Source of the DNA: WM-3-3 sp041660045
Lineage (GTDB): Bacteria; Pseudomonadota; Gammaproteobacteria; Methylococcales; Methylomonadaceae
Length of the DNA: 64,000 bases
Assembly: GCA_041660045.1 (NCBI GenBank)
Contig: JBAZXA010000002.1
Location: 248,001-312,000 of the forward strand
Reading direction: 5' to 3'
Shown here: one piece after another, positions 47,445-56,892 of the stretch
How positions within the stretch are numbered: the stretch's first letter is position 1
Layout of the letters: each line of letters starts with the position of its first letter
The notes under the pieces: model-generated
Database searches by the model: none
The model's input: only the letters and a program-made list of their open reading frames with translations
What the model was told of the DNA's origin: nothing
Made by a program: the position numbers and the translations under genes

Positions 47445-50400
47445 ATGAATAACAACGCTAATAGAATAGTTGCCAATGGACGGGCCATTGTTTTAACAAT
47501 GCTGTTTTTTTATTTAGGCAGCAAATTAACCCTTCCATTTGAATTCTTTCCTAACACCGCTTACGGTATTTACCCGTCAACAGGCATCGCCTTAGCTGCT
47601 GTATTAGTGTGGGGTTATCGGGTTTTACCGGCAATTTTTGCGGTAGCTTTAGCGGTAAATTACCCATTACAGAATGAGCTGCCCCTTTTTGAATCACCTA
47701 GCCACTGGCTTATCGCGTTTGCTAGTGTTTTGAAGGCCGCTATAGGTGCTTACCTCGTTAAAAAAAATAAGTATTACCCGAATCCACTCATCTCGTTTAA
47801 ACCTATCATTGCTTTTTTTCTGTGTTCGGGTTTGATTGCCACTTGCATGCCTGTGGCTTTAACAGTGGCAGTTATGTGCTTAAGCCAGGGTTTAGATACG
47901 ACATCTAGTCCTATTGTCTTTTTCAGTTTATGGATGGGTGATTTCACTGGGGTAATTGTATTTGTGCCCTTGTTTATGATTTTTTTTAATCGGACACATC
48001 CTATTTGGCGCAAGCGCGCAAGTCAGTTAGGTATTCCTCTCGTAATTTTATTTTTTATTGTTCTGGGTGGTTTTGTATTTCTGCAGCAAAAAGAATTTAA
48101 GCGTTTACAGCATTTGTCCGAAACCCAAGCGGATCATATTAAAAAAACCATTCAGCTAAAATTTGATCGGCAATACCATCTTTTAAATTGGTATCACACC
48201 AATATAGCGAATAGTAAAACACCAGTAATTGAGGGTCTTCGTCAGTCTTTTTTGCATTCAGCCTTAATTCAAGAAGCTGCGGTCAAAGCAATTGATTGGT
48301 TGCCTGTAGGCCAAGATGATAAACCATTGAGTGTTTTACAAAAATACCCAGCATCGTTAGACCAGGCTTTCTTATCTAGCCATATGGGACAGCTCAAAAA
48401 CGCTCAGGCTTTGGTTAAGTTTGATGGCTCAACCCTGATGGTTTATTTACCAGATATAGCAACCGGGCCAGGCAGTTGTTTGTGTTTACAAAGTGTTTTG
48501 ATCGTCACGTTGAACAGTCATGAGTTTTTTGGTGAGGCAGCCAATAGCACGTTAGGGGACGGTGTGTCACTGACCTTAGCGCAGGGGTCAAAAATTTATT
48601 ACCAGAATGGTGATCCTATCAAGCCATTAGGTCGGACTAAATTGCAGGTGTTAGACAACATTCAACTCGGTAATTTGCAGCTTGGGATGACTCTGTTGTT
48701 TGATGTGATAGCTTTAGATGCCGATTATTTTTGGTTTACTTGGGAACTGCTAGCAGGCAGCATGTTATTAATCAGCTTTGTTAGCATCGGTTTGTTAATG
48801 CTGACTGGCCATAATGAAACAATACGGCTTGAGGTGGCTAAGCGTACTCAAGAACTCAGTACTATGTATCAAAAGTTGAAAGCCAGTGAGCATCAATTTA
48901 GGACGTTAGTACAGGCGCAATCGGCCATCGTATGGCGCATTGATCCAACGACCAAGCGTTTTTTATTTGTTAGTGATGAAGCAGTCATCATGCTGGGATA
49001 TCCTATTGATGCTTGGTTGAATGAGCCAGAGTTTTGGCAAAACCATATCCATGTAGACGATAAGGAAAGGGCCGTTGCTTACTGTGAAGCCAAAACCCGT
49101 AATTATTTAGATCATGATTTTGAATACCGGATGATTGCTGCAGATGGCCGATGTGTTTGGATCCGTGAGTTTGTCAATTTAATCATAGAAAAAGGCGTGT
49201 TGACCGAAATTATTGGCTTTATGATTGATACTTCAAAGCAAAAGCTCGCCGAAGAACAATTACGATTGGCTGCGATCACCTTTGAAAGTGTCCAAAGTGT
49301 CATGATTACAGATAAAAATGCCAAAATATTACAAGTCAACAAGGCTTTTACGGAAATTACCGGCTATGCCAAAGCACAAGTTATCGGTAAAAATCCGCGG
49401 ATACTGCAATCGGGCCGCCATGACGGTAAGTTTTATAAAAACTTATGGCATCAATTAAAGCTGACTGGACAATTTGAAGGGGAAATTTGGAATAAGCGCC
49501 AAAATGGTGAAATTTATCCTGAGTGGAAAGCTATCACCGCAGTTAAAGATAATTTAGGTGAAATTACACATTATGTATCTGTGGCTACGGATATTACGGA
49601 TAAAAAAAATGCCGAAAGCAAAATTTACAGCATGGCATTTTATGACCCCTTGACGGCGTTACCTAATCGGCGTTTGTTACTTGACCGTTTTGAACAAGAG
49701 TTGGCAGTTGCCAAACGGCATGGGCATTTTGGCGCAGTAATTTATTTTGATTTAGATTATTTTAAAGTGCTTAATGATTCCTTGGGTCATCATGTTGGGG
49801 ACGAATTATTAATTCAAATCGCTAACCGTCTTATTGCGGTTATTCGGGAAGAGGATACGCCAGCACGGCTAGGCGGCGATGAGTTTGTGGTGTTACTGCA
49901 TGCTAATTGGACTAATCTTGAATTAGCGACCGACCAAGTGTTTCTCATCGCGGAAAAAATTCGTCAGGAAATAAACAAGGTTTTTTTCTTAGGTGCCTAT
50001 GAACATCATATTTCACCCAGTATCGGCATAGCTTTATTCCCAGAACAGCAAGGTTCTCCGGAAGTGATATTGCAACAAGCGGATACCGCAATGTATAGGT
50101 CTAAGGAGCATGGCCGTAATACCATTAATTTTTTCCATCCAAGCATGCAAGAAGCTGCCGATTTAAGGCTAAAAATTGAAATGGATTTACGGATAGCTTG
50201 TGAACTGAGTCAATTTGTCTTGTATTACCAGCCGCTATTTGATGGTGATCTACAACTATTAGGGGTTGAGGCCTTAATACGCTGGCTGCGGGCGGATGGT
50301 GTTTTGGTTAGCCCTAATGATTTTATACCTGCAGCTGAAGAAAGCAGCTGCATCGAAATTATTGGTCAGTGGGTAATTGATGCGGCCTGTCAACAAATTA

Positions 50401-50963
50401 AGGCTTGGCAGGAAAGCGCTATCGCAGTGCCTTATTTGTCCATTAATATTAGTTGTAGGCAATTTAAACAGAAAAACTTTGTTGGCCAATTGCAGCAAAG
50501 CCTTGTTGAATATGGTATAGAACCTCATCGCTTAGGGCTAGAGCTTACTGAAAATGCCATGTTGGGTGATATTGATACAGCGGTCAGTAAAATTAATGCT
50601 ATTAAAGCATTAGGGGTTTCGGTCGCGATCGATGATTTTGGCACAGGCTATTCCTCGCTGACTTATTTAAAACAACTACCTATTGATGAAATTAAGATAG
50701 ATAGAAGTTTTGTGAGGGATTTGTTAACCGATTCGAATGACGCTTTAGTCGTCGGTGCAATTATTAGCTTGGGGCGTCATTTAGGTATACGGACAATAGC
50801 TGAAGGTGTTGAGTGCCTTGAACAATTGGAAATGTTAAAACTACAAGGCTGTTGTGCTTTTCAAGGCCATTATTTTAGCTTGCCGATGAGTGCCGATGCC
50901 TTTACATATTGGTATGCGTCGAATGTTCAGCATAGTAGTGTTTCTAAAGATACTTTATGTTGA
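47445..50963 (+). CDS. MASE1-PAS-PAS-GGDEF-EAL c-di-GMP sensor protein
   Basis: A 1172-residue membrane signalling protein. The N-terminal MASE1-type region with about eight helices (residues 1-215) contains YGIYPSTGIALAAVLVWGYR. It is followed by a periplasmic CHASE-like region (about 220-425) and another helix. Two PAS/PAC units lie at about 480-600 and 609-720. The GGDEF domain (from about 734) has an intact LGGDEF at residue 809. The EAL domain (from about 915) has an intact EALIRW at 942-947 and DDFGTGYSSL. Both cyclase and phosphodiesterase activities are possible. The preferred ATG is 47445; a TTG at 47400 is open in frame. It converges with a MASE1 histidine kinase. Confidence 0.92.
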   Translation: MNNNANRIVANGRAIVLTMLFFYLGSKLTLPFEFFPNTAYGIYPSTGIALAAVLVWGYRVLPAIFAVALAVNYPLQNELPLFESPSHWLIAFASVLKAAIGAYLVKKNKYYPNPLISFKPIIAFFLCSGLIATCMPVALTVAVMCLSQGLDTTSSPIVFFSLWMGDFTGVIVFVPLFMIFFNRTHPIWRKRASQLGIPLVILFFIVLGGFVFLQQKEFKRLQHLSETQADHIKKTIQLKFDRQYHLLNWYHTNIANSKTPVIEGLRQSFLHSALIQEAAVKAIDWLPVGQDDKPLSVLQKYPASLDQAFLSSHMGQLKNAQALVKFDGSTLMVYLPDIATGPGSCLCLQSVLIVTLNSHEFFGEAANSTLGDGVSLTLAQGSKIYYQNGDPIKPLGRTKLQVLDNIQLGNLQLGMTLLFDVIALDADYFWFTWELLAGSMLLISFVSIGLLMLTGHNETIRLEVAKRTQELSTMYQKLKASEHQFRTLVQAQSAIVWRIDPTTKRFLFVSDEAVIMLGYPIDAWLNEPEFWQNHIHVDDKERAVAYCEAKTRNYLDHDFEYRMIAADGRCVWIREFVNLIIEKGVLTEIIGFMIDTSKQKLAEEQLRLAAITFESVQSVMITDKNAKILQVNKAFTEITGYAKAQVIGKNPRILQSGRHDGKFYKNLWHQLKLTGQFEGEIWNKRQNGEIYPEWKAITAVKDNLGEITHYVSVATDITDKKNAESKIYSMAFYDPLTALPNRRLLLDRFEQELAVAKRHGHFGAVIYFDLDYFKVLNDSLGHHVGDELLIQIANRLIAVIREEDTPARLGGDEFVVLLHANWTNLELATDQVFLIAEKIRQEINKVFFLGAYEHHISPSIGIALFPEQQGSPEVILQQADTAMYRSKEHGRNTINFFHPSMQEAADLRLKIEMDLRIACELSQFVLYYQPLFDGDLQLLGVEALIRWLRADGVLVSPNDFIPAAEESSCIEIIGQWVIDAACQQIKAWQESAIAVPYLSINISCRQFKQKNFVGQLQQSLVEYGIEPHRLGLELTENAMLGDIDTAVSKINAIKALGVSVAIDDFGTGYSSLTYLKQLPIDEIKIDRSFVRDLLTDSNDALVVGAIISLGRHLGIRTIAEGVECLEQLEMLKLQGCCAFQGHYFSLPMSADAFTYWYASNVQHSSVSKDTLC

Positions 50964-50991
50964 ACAAAGGGGTAATACTAAGCAAGATTTG

Positions 50992-53544
50992 TTATGAAAA
51001 AAACTGTGGGCTAGTCTTAATTAACAAATCTGACAACTGGGGGTCTTCAATAGGTTTGGTTAAATAATAGTCAAAGCCTGCATTTAAGGCCGCGCTAATT
51101 TTACTGTCATCGGCATAGGCACTGATAGCGGCCATAGTTAATTTAAGTTGGCGTTGCCGGATAATTTTTACCAATTCTATCCCTGAAATAATAGGCATAT
51201 TAATGTCGATTAAGGCGACATCGTAATGGTTAGCATCAATAAGCTCTAGCGCCTGTTTTCCGTTACATGCTGAATCGGGTATAACGCCATGGTGCCTGAG
51301 TAAATTGTCCAATAATAATAAGTTAATTTCGTTATCATCAGCAATAAGGATTCTGGGAGCTGGCCTGTTATCTGTATTTTTACGCCTGTTTAAATGCAGG
51401 TTAGCGCCAGGTGTTGGATTTACTGCAAGGGGTATCACTGCCGTAAATTGACTGCCTATACCTAACTTACTTTCTACAGTTAGTTTGCCATTCATAAAAT
51501 TGATGAGTTCCTGGGTAATGGCTAAGCCCAAACCTACGCCTTCCCGCATATAATTGCCGTTATTAATTTGGACAAATGGTGCAAAAATAGATGCAATATC
51601 GTTTTCAGCAATTCCGCAACCTGTATCGCTGACAGAAAAGATTAAATTTTGTTCTTGCAGTTCAGCGCATACCGTAACGCTGCCCATGTCGGTATATTTA
51701 ATGGCATTACTGAGCAGGTTTATCATTATTTGGCGTATGCGTTTTTTATCCCCATTAAAGTAATGTGGTGCATGTTGACCGCGGATAATTAAGTCTATGC
51801 CTTTTGCATTCGCCTGCAGGTAAAATATTTCCGCCACACCGCCCAGCAGTTGTTTAAAATTAAAGCGCTTATTATTAATGGTGATTTTGTTGGATTCTAT
51901 CGCCGAGATATCGAGAATTTCCGTGATTAAGGTTAACAAATTATCACTGCACTCTTTAATAATACTAATTTGCTTCTTATCTTCAGCATTAAGTGTAGGT
52001 CGCATTTGCAGTAATTGGCAAAAGCCTAAAATACCATTTAAAGGCGTACGCAATTCGTGGCTGATGTTGGCTAAAAATTGATTTTTTGCGTTATTGGCGG
52101 TTTCTGCGATGTTTTTTGCCAGTAAAAGATCAGCGGTTCTGATTTCAACAATGGATTCAGTTTTAAAGTGACGCCCCGTTAATATCAATAAACCTATACC
52201 CAGTAAGCTAGTCAGTATTAACCCACTAATTAAAACCCACCAAATTGGCCAATCTATACGTGAATTTTCCTGTAATGAATCATGGTAAAAATTTAACAAC
52301 CAGTTTTTATTGGCCAGGGAAATAGCATATTCTGTAGAAAAATTGATGCGGTTACCTGTTAAAGAGGTATAAACGTTTTTATATTTTTGTAGCGAGTCAT
52401 CAAAAAAATTAATATTTAAAAAAGACTCCAGTGTATTTAGGGAAGCAAAAGCCCGGTTGATTAGTTCTGGTAAAGAAATAGTTGTCAGTAGTGCGCCAAG
52501 CAGATAACGTTTATTTTCAGTTTGTTTAAAAACCGGCGTCACGATGGTAATCAAACCGTTATCGATAAATAGATATTCTGGGAGTAAGTTTTGCTCGGGT
52601 TGTTCAGCAATTTGGCTAAGGTCTATAGGCAAGCGTTGCCTAATACCGGTGTTGTCGACATCAAAATTAAGTACGGATGAAAAAGTGAGTCGGCTAGTAC
52701 CATCTTCGGCATAACTTATCCAGCTGACCGTATTAATTTCATGATAAATAGACAGGACTTGTAGTGTGAATAACAAAAACTCATCTTGCTCGACGTTTCT
52801 GGTGCCACTAAAAATATTTTTTACCGAATTGAGCGCGTGTAAGTCATTTTCTATACGGTTTTTAAAAGCTTGGGCCAAGGTTGTTGATTGCTCTTTAAAT
52901 TGGCCAAAATGTTGCTGTTGTTCGAGCTGGCGTACGTAAAAAAATAGGATGACCACCAAAGAAAAGGTAAAAATTAAAGGTAAGCCTACCGATACCGTGC
53001 GTTTTCGCCATATATCCCGGGGTTTGGCAAAAGCAATTAACATCAAAGGCGTAAACACTAAAACGCCTATAGTGTCGGCTACCCACCAACTAATCCAATT
53101 ACTGCTGATTTCACTGTGGCTTACTACGCCAGTCAAATATAAAACGCTAATCCCGATAGTCGGCGGTATTAAGCAAGCTAAAGGCCCACCTAAGAAATTG
53201 AATAAAATGATGTCCTTGTCATCAACCAAGGTATTGGGAAAACCCACAAAACGTTTAATCAAGGCGCTGCCGACAACCGCCGCCAAAGTTGCACCGATGC
53301 CGGTAAAGATGCAAATTTCAAGATATGAAGACTGTTCTGACCAGGTCCAGGCACTGATCCCAAAATTGCCTAAAAAAATGCCCGGCCATAAGCGATTATT
53401 AATTAACAAAAGGGTGGCAAGGGCTACACCTGCGGATGGCCACAGGGCGCCCGCATTACTCGGGGGGATTTTAAGTAATTGCCCACATAATCCTAAAATG
53501 AAATAAATTACGGCGGTAAGTAAAACCAGGAATAGGTATTTCAT
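50992..53544 (-). CDS. MASE1-CHASE hybrid histidine kinase with receiver domain
   Basis: An 850-residue hybrid sensor kinase. MASE1 helices occupy about residues 1-190 (SNAGALWPSAGVALATLLL, DTIGVLVFTPLMLI). A CHASE-type periplasmic region (about 225-400) follows, then a helix. The HisKA domain contains NISHELRTPLNGILGF with His496 as phosphate acceptor. The HATPase domain has the N, G1 and G2 boxes (NLLSNAIKYT, VSDTGCGIAEND, GVGLGLAI). A C-terminal receiver (ILIADDNEINLLLLDNLL) carries Asp780 in IDINMP. No output regulator is adjacent. Confidence 0.93.
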   Translation of the reverse strand: MKYLFLVLLTAVIYFILGLCGQLLKIPPSNAGALWPSAGVALATLLLINNRLWPGIFLGNFGISAWTWSEQSSYLEICIFTGIGATLAAVVGSALIKRFVGFPNTLVDDKDIILFNFLGGPLACLIPPTIGISVLYLTGVVSHSEISSNWISWWVADTIGVLVFTPLMLIAFAKPRDIWRKRTVSVGLPLIFTFSLVVILFFYVRQLEQQQHFGQFKEQSTTLAQAFKNRIENDLHALNSVKNIFSGTRNVEQDEFLLFTLQVLSIYHEINTVSWISYAEDGTSRLTFSSVLNFDVDNTGIRQRLPIDLSQIAEQPEQNLLPEYLFIDNGLITIVTPVFKQTENKRYLLGALLTTISLPELINRAFASLNTLESFLNINFFDDSLQKYKNVYTSLTGNRINFSTEYAISLANKNWLLNFYHDSLQENSRIDWPIWWVLISGLILTSLLGIGLLILTGRHFKTESIVEIRTADLLLAKNIAETANNAKNQFLANISHELRTPLNGILGFCQLLQMRPTLNAEDKKQISIIKECSDNLLTLITEILDISAIESNKITINNKRFNFKQLLGGVAEIFYLQANAKGIDLIIRGQHAPHYFNGDKKRIRQIMINLLSNAIKYTDMGSVTVCAELQEQNLIFSVSDTGCGIAENDIASIFAPFVQINNGNYMREGVGLGLAITQELINFMNGKLTVESKLGIGSQFTAVIPLAVNPTPGANLHLNRRKNTDNRPAPRILIADDNEINLLLLDNLLRHHGVIPDSACNGKQALELIDANHYDVALIDINMPIISGIELVKIIRQRQLKLTMAAISAYADDSKISAALNAGFDYYLTKPIEDPQLSDLLIKTSPQFFS

Positions 53545-53600
53545 AAGGTTATAGGTTTAATAGTTGGCAACTGTCTTTAGGGAAAACAATGCCTCGACAG

Positions 53601-54293
53601 TTAAACCGTAATTGTGCGGCTAGCATCTGTCAACGTTTTTTTAACCGCTTTAATAGCAAGGCTATCCAACGCCTCAGTTCGGTTGTGCAAATGGCAAAGA
53701 GCGCCCCTAAAGCCTAAATAATTGGGCTGTAAGGGCATCAACCTGCTGATATCTTTAATTTTTAGCGACCCGGCCAGACCACAGAATAATTGTTCTTGTT
53801 TAGCCGCGCTTACAAAACGGCTGATTTCACTTAAAGCCATGACGTCTAGTAATGAACCTTGGGTTTTGTTAGCCGTATCCAGCATGACACCTTTAAACCC
53901 AGCTTCTTTCAGCGTAGGGAGAATATCAAAATTAGGTTGGCAATCGGCAAACAAGACAGCAATTAGCGCGCTATGGCTAATCGACGATAGGCTTTGCACA
54001 GTTGCTGGCCAGTCACCATTGGGGAAAAAACCAATTTTGATAAAATCGACTTGTGTAGCGGCCATATTTTTAACAGCTGGAGCAACAATATCTGGCCATG
54101 TTGGTAAGTCACCTATGGTTGCGCTGATGGGGCAGCGTTGTTTGACAGCCGTAACAATTTGATGGATTACATCAAGCTCTAATGCGCCTAAAGCACCTGC
54201 TGCAGGCTGCTTTAAATCGATAATATCGACTTGTGCCGCTAAAACTTGCAAGGCCTCAGTGAGGTTGCTGACGCTGGCTAACATGGCGGTCAT
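53601..54293 (-). CDS. mfnB: (5-formylfuran-3-yl)methyl phosphate synthase (MfnB type)
   Basis: A 230-residue TIM-barrel protein of the DUF556/MfnB family. The N-terminal stretch DIIDLKQPAAGALGALE is the family signature, and KIGFFPNGDW and CGLAGSLKIKDISRL follow. The archaeal enzyme condenses glyceraldehyde-3-phosphate to the furan precursor of methanofuran. Bacterial methylotrophs use a related cofactor together with H4MPT. It is coupled (4-nt overlap) to the DUF447 gene and is the last gene of a four-gene unit on this strand. Confidence 0.88.
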   Translation of the reverse strand: MTAMLASVSNLTEALQVLAAQVDIIDLKQPAAGALGALELDVIHQIVTAVKQRCPISATIGDLPTWPDIVAPAVKNMAATQVDFIKIGFFPNGDWPATVQSLSSISHSALIAVLFADCQPNFDILPTLKEAGFKGVMLDTANKTQGSLLDVMALSEISRFVSAAKQEQLFCGLAGSLKIKDISRLMPLQPNYLGFRGALCHLHNRTEALDSLAIKAVKKTLTDASRTITV

Positions 54294-54889
54294 AGTTTAA
54301 CTCCGGCACGATGCTGGTCTATACGCGCAAGTAACCAGCCCCAAGCCTCCCATTCCTGTTCGCCAGCGGTTTTTTCCAAACCGATACGCAGATAATCCAG
54401 TTCTTGATGAATTTTTTCTAGTGGCAAGCGATCTAGACGGCTCACTAAAATAGCGGCTTCCAACACGGCAAATTGGGCGCGGTTAAACCCTAAGAAAGGT
54501 GAGTGATTAACAGTGTGTAGCACTTTGCAGATTAATTTTGGTCGGCTAGGGTCATCTTCAATACGAACTAATTCTACTTCTGTGTGCGCCAAGGCCATCG
54601 TTAGCACATGTCCATTAATGATTTCGGCGGGTTTAAGCGGCCAATCAGAATGGCCGCTGAGGCAACCTGCAAAAATACGCACATCATCACAATAGTTAAT
54701 GACCGCAAGCTTGGTTTCCAAGAGATTATCCAATGTCGTTGAGGGTTTAAACGGCAAGATGATGAATTGCGGGTCTAATTTAAACCCTGAGGCTGTTGGG
54801 TCTGCCGCGCGGGTTACATGGATACCCATGGGCGCAATATGCACCTGACCGGATTTACTTTGTGTAGTGACGATGGTTTCTTGGATCAT
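54290..54889 (-). CDS. DUF447 domain protein
   Basis: A 199-residue member of the DUF447 family. The N-terminal part HIAPMGIHVTRAADPTASGF and the flavin-reductase-like FKPSTTLDNLLETKLAVINYCDD fit the family, which is shared by methanogens and methylotrophic bacteria. The fold suggests flavin (FMN) binding, but the reaction is unknown. It lies 6 nt after the DUF6513 gene and overlaps mfnB by 4 nt, so it is clearly part of the same operon and probably of C1-cofactor biosynthesis. Confidence 0.85.
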   Translation of the reverse strand: MIQETIVTTQSKSGQVHIAPMGIHVTRAADPTASGFKLDPQFIILPFKPSTTLDNLLETKLAVINYCDDVRIFAGCLSGHSDWPLKPAEIINGHVLTMALAHTEVELVRIEDDPSRPKLICKVLHTVNHSPFLGFNRAQFAVLEAAILVSRLDRLPLEKIHQELDYLRIGLEKTAGEQEWEAWGWLLARIDQHRAGVKL

Positions 54890-54895
54890 AAAGTC

Positions 54896-56275
54896 TTAGT
54901 TTTTACTGTCAGCCGGTTTAAAGGTATGTAGATCAACTGTCATTTCCGTGGCTTTTACGGAACAACCCCAAGTTAATGCGGCATCCTGGTTATAACGTTT
55001 GCCCAGTTGCCAAGCGATTTGGGCCCTTGCCAATTCCACGCCTAAATAAAAGGCATGGCTGCTATCATTTTCTACGCCTAATTTTGGATAAAGCTCAAAA
55101 GGATTGCTTGCGCTATTAAAACCATCCCGGTTATAAATATTAATACCTTCTTGACTATTTTGTATGCGGAAACTGGGGTCAGTGATTTGAGCGGCAAATT
55201 CCTTAATTTCATCTAGTTGATAAGGGAAAGGCGCAGGTTCATGTAAAGCCATTAACCCGGGGTTAATGTGTTTAGGTAAGGTGTTATTGGCTTTTGCTGC
55301 GTACATGATTCGGCGTGCCAAATCTGCCTCTTTAATGGCATTGCAAGCGTGTTTGCTTACTTCAGTGGCAAGTATGGCATTAATATTCAATTCGGAGCAT
55401 ATCCCCAGCATGAGTGTATTGATACCTAGGGTGTCGGCATGGGTGAGTTCAGTGATATTACCGATGCCGCACATCATTTCTACATCAGGATGTTTTTGCC
55501 TGACTTCATGGTAACGCACAATTGAGCGGGTAAAACCAAAGTGTAGTGGATCTAGAATAGGGTCTACAATAAAAGGCTTATTTTTTGCTTGTAAAATTCC
55601 AATGGCACGGTCTAAAGATGACAAGTCCTCATGTTTTTCTGGGATAAGGATGGGGATGGCCGCCACTTCATCCGCTATCCATAAACTACGCTCGTGCAAA
55701 CTGAGTAAATAATCAGCACCCGCTTTACCACCACGTAATAGGTCGTTAGGTTCCAAGGAATCTATGCTGACTAAAAAACCTTTTGCCTTTAAAGTGGTAA
55801 TTGCCGCTTCAAGGTGAGGAAAGTCAGTGCTGGGCAAACAGCCTATATCAATAACATCAGCGCCTTGTTGTTTGTAGTACTCAGCGCGTTTCACGATGGC
55901 CTCCAAACTAATATGTGGGGCGTCGGTTATTTCAGCAAAAATTTTAACGCTATACTGGCTTAAGTCATAATGTTGCGCGGCTTTGCCAAAATATTGCGGT
56001 AAATCTTTAAGCTCATCGGGGCCGCGTTGCACAGGTAGGCCGATTTGTTGCGATAAGGCTTCCAGATCACCCCGGCAACGTCCTGGCACGACAACGCGGT
56101 CAGCACCGAAATTCTCCTTTAAGCGCCGGCCTATCATTTCTGCGGTCATTAAAGCGGCCACTTTAAGGCCAAGCTGATGCACGCTATAGGTAAATTCAGG
56201 TTGCATTTTTTCTAAAATATTACGCAACTGCTTTTCCGCAAGTTTACCGGTCAAAAAAAGGATGTGTTCGCTCAT
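54896..56275 (-). CDS. DUF6513 / dihydropteroate-synthase-like protein
   Basis: A 459-residue protein found in archaea and H4MPT-using bacteria. The N-terminal 110 residues are a distinct domain (HILFLTGKLAEKQLRNIL). The central region has a pterin-binding TIM-barrel pattern (GADVIDIGCLPSTDFPHLEAAI, VSIDSLEPNDLLRGGKAG). A C-terminal domain follows. It may perform the pterin-coupling step of H4MPT synthesis, which uses 4-(beta-D-ribofuranosyl)aminobenzene-5'-phosphate instead of p-aminobenzoate, but that assignment is inference. It overlaps the flavoprotein gene by 4 nt. Confidence 0.85.
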   Translation of the reverse strand: MSEHILFLTGKLAEKQLRNILEKMQPEFTYSVHQLGLKVAALMTAEMIGRRLKENFGADRVVVPGRCRGDLEALSQQIGLPVQRGPDELKDLPQYFGKAAQHYDLSQYSVKIFAEITDAPHISLEAIVKRAEYYKQQGADVIDIGCLPSTDFPHLEAAITTLKAKGFLVSIDSLEPNDLLRGGKAGADYLLSLHERSLWIADEVAAIPILIPEKHEDLSSLDRAIGILQAKNKPFIVDPILDPLHFGFTRSIVRYHEVRQKHPDVEMMCGIGNITELTHADTLGINTLMLGICSELNINAILATEVSKHACNAIKEADLARRIMYAAKANNTLPKHINPGLMALHEPAPFPYQLDEIKEFAAQITDPSFRIQNSQEGINIYNRDGFNSASNPFELYPKLGVENDSSHAFYLGVELARAQIAWQLGKRYNQDAALTWGCSVKATEMTVDLHTFKPADSKN

Positions 56276-56811
56276 GATAATGCGTGAAGGCGAGTGTTGA
56301 CGGTGCTAATGAGTTCGTCGACATTGTCTACAACGGTTGTGTAATCAAAAGTCCGTAACTTATCGGTAGCTTCCAAATCAATTTTTCGGGGATAAACCAT
56401 AAATTCTTTTTTGCCTGGTGCCGTGGTTTTAATTTCTGCGGCTGTATCACAAGGATATACGATGCTTGGGATACGGCATTTACCGGCTTGGGCGTAAAGA
56501 TTAGTGACCAAGCTATCTGATATGCCAACAACACATTTAGCTATGGTGTTGGAGGTGACCGGAGCCATTACAAAAGTATGATAATAGCCTTTATAAAAAA
56601 GGCCAACTGGCGGTGCAGAGGCGGTTTTATCACGGTAAACAGGGAACTTTTGGCGAATCTCATTCAAGTTGATGCCATACATTTTTAACACTTCCTCGCC
56701 AGCCTGGCTGAGGTAAAGGTCGACCTGATCCAGTGTCAGCACAAAATCCAAGCATTCTTCTATATAATGTCCAGAGCCAGTGATGGCCCAGGCCAAGCGC
56801 GGTTTATCCAT
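56272..56811 (-). CDS. Archaeal-type flavoprotein, DmrB/AfpA-like
   Basis: A 179-residue flavoprotein of the HFCD/AfpA group. It begins LAWAITGSGHYIEECLDFVL, with the FMN phosphate-binding SG-S type loop, and includes VMAPVTSNTIAKCVVGISDSL, a family landmark. Relatives act as dihydromethanopterin reductase (DmrB) or archaeoflavoprotein. Here it is the first gene of the four-gene minus-strand unit. A final reduction of dihydromethanopterin is the most natural role but is not proven. Confidence 0.85.
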   Translation of the reverse strand: MDKPRLAWAITGSGHYIEECLDFVLTLDQVDLYLSQAGEEVLKMYGINLNEIRQKFPVYRDKTASAPPVGLFYKGYYHTFVMAPVTSNTIAKCVVGISDSLVTNLYAQAGKCRIPSIVYPCDTAAEIKTTAPGKKEFMVYPRKIDLEATDKLRTFDYTTVVDNVDELISTVNTRLHALS

Positions 56812-56892
56812 TAACTTAGTTTGCGGTATTAGTCATTGTGCATGCATTATACCTGAATCATACAGCCAATTTTGCCACTGGAGCCTAGAGGA

